Assembly: GCA_947503305.1 (NCBI GenBank)
Contig: CANNDF010000008.1
Location: 56,972-120,971 of the forward strand
DNA: 64,000 nucleotides
Direction: 5' to 3'
From: an uncultured Dokdonia sp.
GTDB taxonomy: Bacteria > Bacteroidota > Bacteroidia > Flavobacteriales > Flavobacteriaceae
How positions within the stretch are numbered: the stretch's first letter is position 1; each line of letters starts with the position of its first letter. The notes below the pieces were generated by a model, which was given only the letters and a program-made list of their open reading frames with translations, was not told the DNA's origin and ran no database searches. Of the stretch, positions 1 through 8,360 are shown in pieces. Made by a program: the position numbers and the translations under genes.

Positions 1-786
1 TTCATTAGTGGTCACTTCTCGCACCACAGAGTTGACATAAATTCTTATTTTCCCTCCACTTTTTTGCGCTGGAAAAATGAGACAACTCCCTGAAGAAAAA
101 TCAGCATATACAGAGCAAGAACGCGCACATTGACCACAATAAAAACAAACTCCACGATCCTTATTAATTCGTTTGGTAAGCATCGATAAGCGACCTGGAA
201 TTACAGGAATTCCTGATTTTTTAGCACCTTCTATATAAAATAACTCGTGTAATCTTGGTTTAGGTGGTGGTAAGAAAAAACCATCTGGATCATTGGGGAG
301 TCCCTCATTTGTGCCAAATACACCAATTAATTTATCTACTTTGTCATAATATGGTTTGACATCATCATATCCTATAGGCCAATCTTCCCCATATCCATCA
401 CGGCTTTTCCCTTTAAAATCTTTTGGTCCAAAACGTAAAGAAATACGCCCCCAATGATTGGTACGTCCTCCCAACATATGGGAGCGAAACCAATTAAATT
501 TAGTTCCTTCTTCATGCGTATACGGTTCTCCTTCTATTTGCCATCCTCCATATGCCATATCCCATTCACCAAAAGGACGGTCTGTTCCTGCCCCTCTTCT
601 AGGAGATTGATAGGGCCATTTCATTTGTGTCATGGTCTTAGGATCGGCAGGGTCAAAAAAGGGTCCTGCTTCTACAACAGCTACATTAAAACCTGCATCC
701 GCTAGTTGCTTGGTAGCCATGCCACCACCCGCTCCAGAGCCTACAATAATAACATCGTATACTTCTGGCGATTCTTTGATTTGCAT
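1..786 (-). CDS. GMC-family FAD oxidoreductase, 3' end cut by the window
   Basis: Glucose-methanol-choline family flavoprotein; 262 residues are visible from the ATG at 786 and the reading frame is still open at base 1. An N-terminal Rossmann GSGAGGG loop (residues 16-22) binds FAD. The family motif MLGGRTNHWGR is at 104-114. A C-x2-C-x2-C-x3-C cluster (C214, C217, C220, C224) suggests an iron-sulfur or metal site, as in bacteroidete gluconate/sorbosone-dehydrogenase-like members. No signal peptide is seen. The usual small 'gluconate 2-dehydrogenase subunit 3' partner is not directly upstream; it could lie beyond the window edge. The substrate cannot be inferred. Family assignment is secure. 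Confidence 0.9.
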   Translation of the reverse strand, partial: MQIKESPEVYDVIIVGSGAGGGMATKQLADAGFNVAVVEAGPFFDPADPKTMTQMKWPYQSPRRGAGTDRPFGEWDMAYGGWQIEGEPYTHEEGTKFNWFRSHMLGGRTNHWGRISLRFGPKDFKGKSRDGYGEDWPIGYDDVKPYYDKVDKLIGVFGTNEGLPNDPDGFFLPPPKPRLHELFYIEGAKKSGIPVIPGRLSMLTKRINKDRGVCFYCGQCARSCSVYADFSSGSCLIFPAQKSGGKIRIYVNSVVREVTTNE

Positions 787-872
787 TATATGGTTTTTTA
801 GTTGCTACAATTTAGAAAAAATACAGCAAAGGAGCAATACTTCAGATAAAAGAGGGTATCGCATCTATAGGA

Positions 873-1162
873 TTATGCAAAAAACCAGTAATCGATTATC
901 GGTTTTTTATTCCATTGATTTAATAATTTTTGGATTTCCTTTTTTCCATCTGGCGAAGAGACTACAATCATAATTTGGGGGTTGTCAATATCTGGAAGAC
1001 TTTTATAATCTTGCATACGTACATCATAGATGTCTTTCCCTATTTGTTTTTGATTGTTAGATACCCAATGAAAAGTGTCTTGGTAAGACTGTAAGATTTT
1101 GGCCATATCCTTACCATTACGACCAGCTCCCCAAAGTAATAAAGGTCTATTATAATCACGAT
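873..1162 (-). pseudogene. C-terminal domain of the GT2 gene, in the -1 frame
   Basis: An open frame without a convincing start of its own continues the glycosyltransferase after a one-base shift. Read from TAT at 1172-1170 it gives residues such as RPLLLWGAGRNGKDMAK, then FHWVSNNQKQIGKDIYDV and a C-terminal IIDYWFFA. From memory, bacteroidete GT2 proteins of about 340 residues end with just this kind of WGAGxxGK tail; that is knowledge of the family, not a search. The first ATG (1106) lies inside the conserved tail, so a separate gene is unlikely. Either the gene is broken, or the T7 tract is a recoding or phase-variable site, or there is a sequencing error. Confidence 0.7.
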
Positions 1163-1888
1163 CTATCTCATAAAAAAACGCATTTTTAGATCAAAATAAC
1201 GATTGTCTTTGTATTCCTCCCAGGTTCTAGATATACGATTTGAACGATCTCGCCAATGATGTAAAATGGTATCAATACCTATAATTTTTAACCTATGGCG
1301 ATACATTCTAAAACATAAATCATAGTCTTCAGGATAGATAAGCGGGTTAAATGCATCTATAGCATCTAGATCATTTTTGTGAAGTAACCAGCAATGTGAT
1401 GGGATGACACATTCTTTATAGATTTGTTCATAATGAGTGCCTGTGCGTGCTACTTCATTCAGCCATTGTTCGTATTTGATAAAACCGTCTCCTACAACTC
1501 CTACATCAACAAAATGTTGAGTACCTCCAGCAATCACATGTCCTTCCCCGTATTGTAGCCATGTATCAACAAGAACTTGTAACTTATAATCAGGCATTTT
1601 GTCATCCGAGTCCATACGGTTGATGAGTGTTCCCTTTACTTCTCGATATCCGTATTGTAGTGTCGGGATTAGTTTTGGAGTGTCACTGTGAAACACGCGT
1701 ATTCTTGAGTCCGCTTTCGCGAAAGCTTCCAAAATCTCAGGAGTTGCATCGGTACTATGATCATTTACCGCAATGAGTTCCCAGTTTTGATACGTTTGTG
1801 CAATGATAGAATTAATACATGCATGTAAATAGGGGGCAGTATCTTTTACTGCCATAATAATAGAAACAAGAGGCGGGTTTGTTGTCAT
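1163..1888 (-). CDS. GT2 family glycosyltransferase, main domain of a frameshifted gene
   Basis: Family 2 glycosyltransferase of 241 residues. The N-terminus has the GT-A fold start PLVSIIMAVKDTAPYL, then NDHSTDATPEIL and a DSDD metal-binding motif (RMDSDDKMPDYK). I start it at the ATG at 1888, seven bases after the epimerase stop, rather than at an earlier in-frame start at 1963 that would overlap the epimerase. The gene ends at TAG just after a run of seven T on its coding strand (1172-1178). A -1 shift at that run continues into a further open frame that looks like the missing C-terminal domain (see 873-1162). It carries one copy of the GCTTTCGCGAAAGC palindrome, encoding AFAKA. It probably acts in surface polysaccharide synthesis with the epimerase. 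Confidence 0.85.
   Translation of the reverse strand: MTTNPPLVSIIMAVKDTAPYLHACINSIIAQTYQNWELIAVNDHSTDATPEILEAFAKADSRIRVFHSDTPKLIPTLQYGYREVKGTLINRMDSDDKMPDYKLQVLVDTWLQYGEGHVIAGGTQHFVDVGVVGDGFIKYEQWLNEVARTGTHYEQIYKECVIPSHCWLLHKNDLDAIDAFNPLIYPEDYDLCFRMYRHRLKIIGIDTILHHWRDRSNRISRTWEEYKDNRYFDLKMRFFMR
1713..1726. repeat. GCTTTCGCGAAAGC palindrome, copy in the GT2 gene
   Basis: Exact 14-bp copy inside the glycosyltransferase, read there as Ala-Phe-Ala-Lys-Ala within EAFAKADSR. It is flanked by an extra C on the plus strand. Confidence 0.9.
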
Positions 1889-1895
1889 AGTTGTA

Positions 1896-2900
1896 TTACT
1901 TCCAAGAATCAGGGAGGTGCTTAGTGATTTCGATATTTTTAAATGTACTACTTTCTCTAGCACCGTGTTGTCTTACCCAAGCGGCTGTTTTAGAAAGCCC
2001 TTCTGTTAGGGGTGTTTCAGGTTTTGGAGAAAAAAGAGTTTTGAATATAGTGTGATCAGAATAAGCATGTACGACTTCTTCACGTTGTTCCAGATAGTGT
2101 ATTTGCGGAGAACTTTTCATGGCAGAACTCACTTCCGTGGTAAGTTTTTTTACCGTTATTGGAGTGTCACTACCTATATTAAAAGTTTGATTATATGCAT
2201 TTGCAAAAGTGGCACTTTGCGCAATATAGGGAGCAATATCATCGATATACGTAAAAGCACGACTTTGTAAACCATCTCCAAAAACAGTGAGAGGCTCCCC
2301 CTTTAATAATTGATTCATAAAAATGCCTACAACATTACGATACTTATCTCCTATATTTTGATGCGGGCCATAGACATTATGAGGTCTAAATATCACATAA
2401 TTTAAGCCAAATAGTTTACGTGCATTGTGAAGATCCATCTCTACAGCATATTTAGCAATTCCATAAGGATCTTCTGGTTTAGGGATTTGAGACTCTTTAA
2501 GTGGAAGTTCTTGAGTACCATATACGGCTATAGATGATGTAAATACAAAGCATTTAATATTATGAAGTACAGATGCATTAATTAGATTAATACTACCTAT
2601 AAGATTGTTTTCATAGTTAAATTTTCTGATGAAATGACTCAAGCCTTCGGCTGCATATGCGGCAAAGTGATACACATATGAAAATGTATAGGTTTCAAAA
2701 AGTGTGTTAATAAGTACAGTATCTGTAATAGATCCTTTGTGAAAGATAGCTTCGGGGTGAACATTTTCTATAAAACCTCCCGATAAATCATCTAATACAA
2801 TCACTTTGTAGGAATCATGTATTAAGTAATTAACGACATGGGACCCTATAAATCCTGCGCCTCCTGTAACCAGTACGGTTTCTTTTTGGAATGTATTCAA
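1896..2900 (-). CDS. NAD-dependent epimerase/dehydratase (UDP-glucose 4-epimerase-like)
   Basis: Extended short-chain dehydrogenase of 334 residues acting on nucleotide sugars. It has the NAD(P)-binding TGGAGFIGSH motif at the N-terminus, the TSSIAVYG strand with the catalytic Ser, and the Tyr-x3-Lys pair in DPYGIAKYAVE. FRPHNVYGPHQ and the later SRAFTYIDD motif are typical of GalE/WbpP-like enzymes. It is encoded seven bases upstream of the GT2 gene on the same strand, so the two are probably cotranscribed and work on a surface glycan. Which sugar is epimerised cannot be told. Confidence 0.88.
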   Translation of the reverse strand: MNTFQKETVLVTGGAGFIGSHVVNYLIHDSYKVIVLDDLSGGFIENVHPEAIFHKGSITDTVLINTLFETYTFSYVYHFAAYAAEGLSHFIRKFNYENNLIGSINLINASVLHNIKCFVFTSSIAVYGTQELPLKESQIPKPEDPYGIAKYAVEMDLHNARKLFGLNYVIFRPHNVYGPHQNIGDKYRNVVGIFMNQLLKGEPLTVFGDGLQSRAFTYIDDIAPYIAQSATFANAYNQTFNIGSDTPITVKKLTTEVSSAMKSSPQIHYLEQREEVVHAYSDHTIFKTLFSPKPETPLTEGLSKTAAWVRQHGARESSTFKNIEITKHLPDSWK

Positions 2901-2981
2901 TGAAATCTCTTTTCTGCCTTAGACAAAAATAGGGGATTTTACTTGAAAGAAATTAACAAAAACGAGACAGTATACTATACC

Positions 2982-4118
2982 TTAATCACTCCATTCTAAT
3001 TTATAGATTGCATTAGATACTACTTGATTATTTTTCATACCACCCGCTATATATTTTATAGTATTGCTTATATCTGCAATTCCTCGCAGGTCCATGGGCA
3101 ATTGTGTGTTAGAAATCTCTTTCCATGCTATTGATGTAGTTGCTGTATATAGATCCCTTTTTGCAGTCGGAACTCCTCCAGATCCATCATAGGCTATACC
3201 GTCAAAATTATAGGTGTTTTTACTGCCTCCTACCCAATGTGGGACACTATTAACGACAGTTGCAGCCATTCTATATCCATTTATAGTTGTATTAGGAGTA
3301 GAAATTGACCACGATATTTCTGTAGGATTGTCTGGATTTATAACCCCTACACGTAATTGATTTTGAATTCCAAAACCACTATCAGATGTAGCGCCACCAA
3401 AATAATAAATAGTATCACCTATAATGGTTCCTGAGGCTCCAAAAGAGCGATAGTCATTTGTAGGAACATTGGATCCAGATAACCATGTATTAGTCGCGGG
3501 ATTATAAATTTGGACATTGGGAATATTTGCGGTCGTATTCCAACCAGTAATTAGATATATAAGTTGGTTACGCCATACAGCTTGTACATGATCATCCGTA
3601 GGTACAGGAATATCAGGCGCATCTTCCAGAAATACATTATTAATAATGTCATAACGATGCATTTTGTCAGAAGTAATTTCACTTCCATTACTTAAAACAT
3701 GATATCCTCCAGCTATGTATATGATAGAATCAATACGAGATGCTGCACTCGCTATTTTACCCATTGTATCTGGTAAGTCAGGAATTTGATCTATTGCTCC
3801 CGTATGGATATTATATCGATAAGATCTGAGGTGAATTCCTGAAAATAATTTGGTTTCATCAATACCTCCAAATGAAAAAAGGAAGGGGTCATTATTTATA
3901 AATCCTTCTATAACAGCATTGTTTGTAACAGCTTCAGGAAGAGTGCCTATTTGGGTGACATTTAATGAAAGTGTATTTGTGTCTGGAGGTGTCGTTTCGT
4001 TTTGAATTTCTATGGGTTGCATTTCCTCCGCCTCTGTTGTCGGGATATTGGAATCTGAGCAGCCTATAAGAATTATACTTAAGTTAAGGTAAAATAATGT
4101 TCTTATAAAATTGTACAT
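2982..4118 (-). CDS. Kelch-repeat lipoprotein
   Basis: Exported beta-propeller protein of 378 residues. The start at 4118 gives a good lipoprotein signal (MYNFIRTLFYLNLSIILIGC, lipobox Cys 20); a start at 4151 would only add a poor N-terminus. Kelch-type blades are visible as repeated GG pairs followed by Tyr and a later Trp: IYIAGGYHVL, IYYFGGATSD, IKYIAGGMKNN. The role is unknown; such lipoproteins often bind glycans or proteins at the outer membrane. It sits 91 bases downstream of crtZ on the same strand and could be a tail of that operon. Confidence 0.82.
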   Translation of the reverse strand: MYNFIRTLFYLNLSIILIGCSDSNIPTTEAEEMQPIEIQNETTPPDTNTLSLNVTQIGTLPEAVTNNAVIEGFINNDPFLFSFGGIDETKLFSGIHLRSYRYNIHTGAIDQIPDLPDTMGKIASAASRIDSIIYIAGGYHVLSNGSEITSDKMHRYDIINNVFLEDAPDIPVPTDDHVQAVWRNQLIYLITGWNTTANIPNVQIYNPATNTWLSGSNVPTNDYRSFGASGTIIGDTIYYFGGATSDSGFGIQNQLRVGVINPDNPTEISWSISTPNTTINGYRMAATVVNSVPHWVGGSKNTYNFDGIAYDGSGGVPTAKRDLYTATTSIAWKEISNTQLPMDLRGIADISNTIKYIAGGMKNNQVVSNAIYKLEWSD

Positions 4119-4209
4119 GGGTAGTATTCTAATAATAGATGTTCTTTTCAAAAGGCAGAAATATATAACAAGCCCCCTTTATTATAGTAAAAGCCGATAG
4201 AATACTACT

Positions 4210-4680
4210 TTATTTTTTGGATTGTGCTTTTGCCTGTTTAAAATATTTGATAGGGGGAAACAACATACCAAAAGATTCACCATCTTCTTTTCCGAGGTGT
4301 TTATGGTGCATTTTATGAGCACGTCTTAAAGCTTTTCCATACCATCCATTTGCATTTCTAAACATTTTAAACCGTTGATGTATAAAGATGTCATGAACCA
4401 TAAAATATGCAACTCCGTATGCAAAAATACCTAAGCCTACAGGAAGTCCTTGCCATACATTCTCATAGCGCCATAGTAAGAAACACCCGATACTTACAAG
4501 AGCATAAAAAATAAAGAATAAATCATTCCGTTCCCACCAAGAACTATGGTCTTTGTGATGATGATCTTTATGCACAGACCACATAAACCCATGCATTACA
4601 TATTTATGAGTAAACCATGCCATAAATTCCATGATACAAAATGTAAGTAAAAAAATGATAATCCAGAAAAATAGTTGCAT
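4210..4680 (-). CDS. crtZ: Beta-carotene hydroxylase
   Basis: Membrane di-iron hydroxylase of 156 residues that adds 3-hydroxyl groups to beta-carotene rings to give zeaxanthin. The four histidine motifs of the fatty-acid-hydroxylase superfamily are all present: HKYVMH (H25, H30), HKDHHH (37-42), HDIFIH, and HKMHHKH near the C-terminus. Hydrophobic segments lie between them. It follows crtB by nine bases and is the last gene of the crtI-crtB-crtZ run. A lycopene cyclase gene is not in this window, so the cyclised substrate must come from a gene elsewhere. Confidence 0.93.
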   Translation of the reverse strand: MQLFFWIIIFLLTFCIMEFMAWFTHKYVMHGFMWSVHKDHHHKDHSSWWERNDLFFIFYALVSIGCFLLWRYENVWQGLPVGLGIFAYGVAYFMVHDIFIHQRFKMFRNANGWYGKALRRAHKMHHKHLGKEDGESFGMLFPPIKYFKQAKAQSKK

Positions 4681-4689
4681 TGAGGTAAC

Positions 4690-5529
4690 TTAAATAAGAT
4701 TTAAACGATATTTTACATAACTACGCGCAAGAAGACTCACTTTTACATAATCTGGTACGCGAATTCTACTATTTTTAATCTCGGCCGAAGGTACACGCTT
4801 TAGTTTAGTTAGCAATTTTTTATAATAACGATATGCGGTATATACTCCAAATTTTGCTTCTATAGGAAGTTTGTGAATTCCAGAGAGACCTTTTCTAAAA
4901 TCGTCTTCAATTTCATCAATGATACGTTTTTTAGAAGCTTCATCCAGTTCAAGAAGATTTGTATTTGGAAAATAAGTTCTACTCAGACCTTCAAAATCTG
5001 CTTTTAAATCCCTAAGAAAATTTACTTTTTGAAAGGCAGACCCTAGACTCATAGCACTTTCTTTAAGTTCTTCATAACGATCTTTGTCTCCATTAACAAA
5101 TACAGTAAGACACATAAGACCTACAACATCTGCAGACCCATAAATGTATTCTTTGTATTCTTGATCTGTGAGGTACTCAGATTTAGAAAGGTCAAGACGC
5201 ATACTTTTCATAAATGCATCAATAAGATGGTGTTTGATATCATACTTATGTACTGTTTCTTGAAAGGCATTTAGAATAGGGTTTAAGCTTATTTTATCGA
5301 CAAGTGCGTTTTTTAAATCTTCTTCAAATCGATTAAAAAGGACTGGTTTGTCATAGTCATGAAAAGAATCTACAATTTCATCTGCAAATCGTACAAAGCC
5401 ATAGATATTATAGATATCCTGTCGTATAAGAGGGGATAACATTTTAGTGGCACTTGCAAAAGAAGTGCTGTAAGACTTGGTTACAGTCTTAGCACATTTT
5501 CTAGATACGGTGTCAAAAAGAGATTTCAT
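4690..5529 (-). CDS. crtB: Phytoene synthase
   Basis: Condenses two geranylgeranyl diphosphates to phytoene, the first committed step to carotenoids. The protein has 279 residues, the usual length. Both Asp-rich motifs of the squalene/phytoene synthase fold are visible: VRFADEIVD near residue 50 and VNFLRDLKAD in the second half. It begins five bases after the crtI stop, which argues for translational coupling. Confidence 0.94.
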   Translation of the reverse strand: MKSLFDTVSRKCAKTVTKSYSTSFASATKMLSPLIRQDIYNIYGFVRFADEIVDSFHDYDKPVLFNRFEEDLKNALVDKISLNPILNAFQETVHKYDIKHHLIDAFMKSMRLDLSKSEYLTDQEYKEYIYGSADVVGLMCLTVFVNGDKDRYEELKESAMSLGSAFQKVNFLRDLKADFEGLSRTYFPNTNLLELDEASKKRIIDEIEDDFRKGLSGIHKLPIEAKFGVYTAYRYYKKLLTKLKRVPSAEIKNSRIRVPDYVKVSLLARSYVKYRLNLI

Positions 5530-5534
5530 TAGAT

Positions 5535-6995
5535 TTATTTGTTTTTTGTGATGAGTTGAGCCGTTAGTTTTCCAGAAATTAATGAAGGGGGGACACCAGG
5601 TCCTGGAACAGTTAGTTGTCCAGTAAAATACAAATTTTTCACCTTTTTACTTTTTAATTTTGGTCTAAGGAATGCAGTTTGTAATAAGGTATTTGCCATA
5701 CCATATGCATTTCCTTTATAAGAATTGTAATCTTTTATAAAATCATTTACGCAAAAAGAAGCTTTGAAGTTTACAAAATCTAGAACTTTTTGATCTGTTA
5801 ATTTTTCGAAGCGATCCATTATGATATCAAAGTATTGTTGACGTAATTCTGGAGTGTCTTCAAGTCCCGGAGCTAATGGGATTAAAAAGATCCCAGCTTC
5901 TTTACCTTCGGGAGCGGCACTTGAATCTGTCATTGATGGAAAACTAGCGTAAAATAATGGCTTTTCAGGCCATTGTGGATTGTCATAGATTGCCTCTGCA
6001 TGTTGTGCAAAGTCTACATCAAAGAATAGTGTATGATGATCTACATTTTTTAATTTTTTATTGAATCCTACATAAAACAGTAGTGATGAAGGGGCAAAGG
6101 TTTTACTATCCCAATATTTTTCAGAATATTGACGTAAGTGTTGAGGTAGTAATGTTTCGGTATGATGGTAGTCTGCGCCCGAGAGTATTAAGTCCGCTTT
6201 CGCGAAAGCGTTATTAACTTCAATCCCAGTTGCAATAACTCCTTCTGTTTGAATGGAGGTTACATCACTATGAGTGTGGATATTTACTCCCAGTTCTTGA
6301 GCTAAAGTAGCCATTCCTTGAATTACAGAATACATTCCGTCTTTAGGGTGAAAGGTGCCTATACCAAAATCGGCATAGTTCATAAAGCTATAAAATGCAG
6401 GAGTATTACTAGGTTTTGCTCCTAAAAATAATACTGGAAATTCAAGAATGGCTACTAGCCTAGGGTTATTAAATTCTTTACGTACTTCTTTTGCGATGGT
6501 ACTAAAAAATTTTCCGATTCGAGTCATCGTTTGTGGAGTGACGAGTTCAAGAGGTGATACTCCAGGACGATATACTAAGTCTTTTATAGCAATGTCATAA
6601 TTACTTTGGGCATCATCTATAAATTTTTGAAGTTTTATGGCACTTCCTGATTCTTCTTCTTCAAATACTTTTTTAATTTTTTCTAAAGTGTCTCCTATAG
6701 TAATGTAATCTTTTTTTCCAAAGTACACACGATATGCAGGGCCTAGTTTAATGAGTTCGTAGTAATCGCTAGGGGACTTGCCAAAATCTGAAAAAAAACG
6801 TTCAAAAACATCTGGCATCCAATACCATGTAGGTCCAATGTCAAAGGTATACCCATCTCTTTTATATTGTCTAGCTCTACCACCTATTGTTTCATTTTTT
6901 TCATAGATATGAACATTATGCCCCTCCTTAGCAAGATAGCAGGCTGCCGCTAGCGAAGAAAATCCAGAACCTATGATTGCAATTTTTTTAGGCAT
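5535..6995 (-). CDS. crtI: Phytoene desaturase
   Basis: FAD-dependent CrtI-type desaturase of 486 residues that converts phytoene stepwise to lycopene. The dinucleotide fold IAIIGSGFSSLAAACYLA is at the N-terminus and the CrtI C-terminal signature LYFTGQLTVPGPGVPPSLIS is at the end. I take the ATG at 6995, whose ATGCCTAA overlaps the stop of the upstream regulator by eight bases, in preference to a TTG at 7007. The overlap puts the regulator and crtI in one operon. One palindrome copy is read as NAFAKADLI. Confidence 0.93.
   Translation of the reverse strand: MPKKIAIIGSGFSSLAAACYLAKEGHNVHIYEKNETIGGRARQYKRDGYTFDIGPTWYWMPDVFERFFSDFGKSPSDYYELIKLGPAYRVYFGKKDYITIGDTLEKIKKVFEEEESGSAIKLQKFIDDAQSNYDIAIKDLVYRPGVSPLELVTPQTMTRIGKFFSTIAKEVRKEFNNPRLVAILEFPVLFLGAKPSNTPAFYSFMNYADFGIGTFHPKDGMYSVIQGMATLAQELGVNIHTHSDVTSIQTEGVIATGIEVNNAFAKADLILSGADYHHTETLLPQHLRQYSEKYWDSKTFAPSSLLFYVGFNKKLKNVDHHTLFFDVDFAQHAEAIYDNPQWPEKPLFYASFPSMTDSSAAPEGKEAGIFLIPLAPGLEDTPELRQQYFDIIMDRFEKLTDQKVLDFVNFKASFCVNDFIKDYNSYKGNAYGMANTLLQTAFLRPKLKSKKVKNLYFTGQLTVPGPGVPPSLISGKLTAQLITKNK
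6196..6209. repeat. GCTTTCGCGAAAGC palindrome, copy in crtI
   Basis: Exact copy inside phytoene desaturase, read as Ala-Phe-Ala-Lys-Ala. The six bases before it (agtccg) match the flank of the copy at 1713. Confidence 0.9.
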
Positions 6996-7920
6996 ATTGA
7001 GGTGCAATTTTTGATATAATATTTACAAATTCCCGTATACTCATCATTACACGAACATTAGAAGGAATAGCGGCTTCATCTATGTATTCTACCATACTTC
7101 CCAGTACATATAAATTTAAATTTTGCTTCCCAAAGAGCGTGTTAAATGTGTCGAAGTAGGCTGGTATTTCTTCTTTTGGGGGTTGGACTGTAAAATAGGT
7201 CACAAAAGAGAGATTAGGATGATTTATAGATAAATACTTTAAATTTTCTAACATGATACTCTGCCCGAGATATATAACCTTATATCCATGAGATACGATT
7301 TCGTAGTTTAAAAATAAAAGACCGAGTTCATGAATTTCATTTTCAGGCAAGAATAAGGCAAATGTTTTGTCTTCTCGAGGTCGTATAGAGCGTTGTTGCA
7401 TCTTTTCAATATTCACCAAAATCTTTTGTTTAATAAGATTGAAAATAAAATGCTCATGGGAAGGATTGATTGTATCTGTTTGCCATAATAGTCCTATCTC
7501 GTGCAACAACGGAAGGAATGACTCATAAAAAATTTCTTCAAATGATTTTATTTCAAGAAGCGCATTATATGTTTTGTAAAAAAGATTTTGATCAAAATTC
7601 ATCATGGCAATCTTAAACGAATTAATTGCGTGATTTTGATTACTTACACTTTTTTCTGAAACGATACGTGCTACTATTGTCGCAATTTCTGATGATGAAT
7701 GCTTAGCAATTTTTGAAATTTTATATTTATTTTCTGTCAAGAAAACAACGTTTAATAGTTTTTGAAGGTCACTTAGTGCATATGTGCGAATATTAGTAGT
7801 TGTGCGCTCAGGTTCTAACAGGTTATATCTTTTTTCCCAAATACGTATAGTATGCGCTTTAATACCACTTAAACTTTCTAAGTCTTTTATGCTAAATTTT
7901 GTCTTTACTATATTTTCCAT
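6988..7920 (-). CDS. MerR-type regulator with B12-binding domain (CarH-like photoreceptor)
   Basis: Probable light-responsive repressor of the carotenoid operon, 310 residues. The N-terminus is a MerR winged helix (FSIKDLESLSGIKAHTIRIW, 9-28; RYNLLEPERT). The helical bundle holds W146, E156 and H157, which is exactly the W-x9-EH signature described for adenosylcobalamin photoreceptors such as Thermus CarH. The Rossmann-like part has E195-I-H197-E-L-G200, matching DxHxxG with Asp replaced by Glu; H197 would be the lower cobalt ligand. It overlaps crtI and heads the operon, as expected for an autoregulated carotenoid switch. Known for the family: dark tetramers bind DNA and light breaks them. 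Light response here is inferred. Confidence 0.85.
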   Translation of the reverse strand: MENIVKTKFSIKDLESLSGIKAHTIRIWEKRYNLLEPERTTTNIRTYALSDLQKLLNVVFLTENKYKISKIAKHSSSEIATIVARIVSEKSVSNQNHAINSFKIAMMNFDQNLFYKTYNALLEIKSFEEIFYESFLPLLHEIGLLWQTDTINPSHEHFIFNLIKQKILVNIEKMQQRSIRPREDKTFALFLPENEIHELGLLFLNYEIVSHGYKVIYLGQSIMLENLKYLSINHPNLSFVTYFTVQPPKEEIPAYFDTFNTLFGKQNLNLYVLGSMVEYIDEAAIPSNVRVMMSIREFVNIISKIAPQYA

Positions 7921-7938
7921 GACTCTTTCTTAACTGAT

Positions 7939-7995
7939 CAAAGTTAAACAATAACTTCCTTTTTGTTTAACAAAAAGTAGTTAAAATTTAAACAA
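7939..7995 (-). promoter_or_regulatory. Putative promoter and operator of the merR-crtIBZ operon
   Basis: A TAACTTTG box (7946-7939, minus strand) fits the Bacteroidetes -7 consensus TAnnTTTG and lies 18 bases before the ATG. A perfect 9+1+9 inverted repeat CTTTTTGTT-T-AACAAAAAG (7959-7977) sits just upstream. It is flanked by two TTAAACAA half-site-like words at 7944-7951 and 7988-7995, about two helical turns away on each side. The lower word overlaps the -7 box, so binding there would block transcription. That the MerR/CarH-like protein binds here is inference. Confidence 0.5.
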
Positions 7996-8168
7996 AATAC
8001 AAATTTTGAATATTACTAAGTGATTTACGCTTTATGAAAGGTATTTAATAGTTCCTTAATTAAGTATTGTTTAAGCATGAAGTAGATTGTTTATGTTATA
8101 AGAAACATTTTTTCTGTTAGAGGGGGACTATTACTGTTGAAGATTCTATGATACTAAATCACATTAGT

Positions 8169-8182
8169 ACTACATATGTAGT
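8169..8182. repeat. 14-bp perfect palindrome ACTACATATGTAGT
   Basis: An isolated perfect palindrome between the merR promoter and the tRNA-Leu terminator. It could be a small operator or chance in AT-rich DNA. The rest of 7996-8192 holds nothing I recognise. Confidence 0.3.
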
Positions 8183-8192
8183 TTATATAAAT

Positions 8193-8223
8193 AAAAAATG
8201 ACCAATCTTTTGATCAGTCATTT
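8193..8223 (-). terminator. Terminator of tRNA-Leu
   Basis: Twelve-pair stem (with G-U pairs) 8196-8207 / 8212-8223 around a four-base loop. On the minus strand it is followed by a run of six T. It lies seven bases after the tRNA 3' end. Confidence 0.75.
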
Positions 8224-8230
8224 GGAGTAG

Positions 8231-8313
8231 TACCCGGAATGGGAGTCGAACCCACACGCCACTAGGACACACGGCCCTCAACCGTGCCTGTCTACCAATT
8301 CCAGCATCCGGGT
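8231..8313 (-). tRNA. tRNA-Leu (anticodon GAG)
   Basis: Class II tRNA of 83 bases including the discriminator A. The acceptor stem ACCCGGA pairs with TCCGGGT. The D arm has AATTGGTAGAC as in bacterial leucine tRNAs. The anticodon stem CACGG/CCGTG encloses loop TTGAGGG, giving anticodon GAG (codon CUC/CUU). There is a long variable arm, and the T loop is TTCGACT. The 3' CCA is not encoded. It marks the left edge of the accessory stretch. Confidence 0.92.
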
Positions 8314-8330
8314 AGAAAGTATATAAAAGT

Positions 8331-8360
8331 AAAAAGTCGTGCATTATGCAACGACTTTTT
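8331..8360. terminator. Bidirectional terminator-like hairpin upstream of tRNA-Leu
   Basis: A ten-pair perfect stem AAAAAGTCGT / ACGACTTTTT (8331-8340, 8351-8360) with loop GCATTATGCA, T-rich on both strands. It probably shields the tRNA gene from read-through coming from the porin side. Confidence 0.6.
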
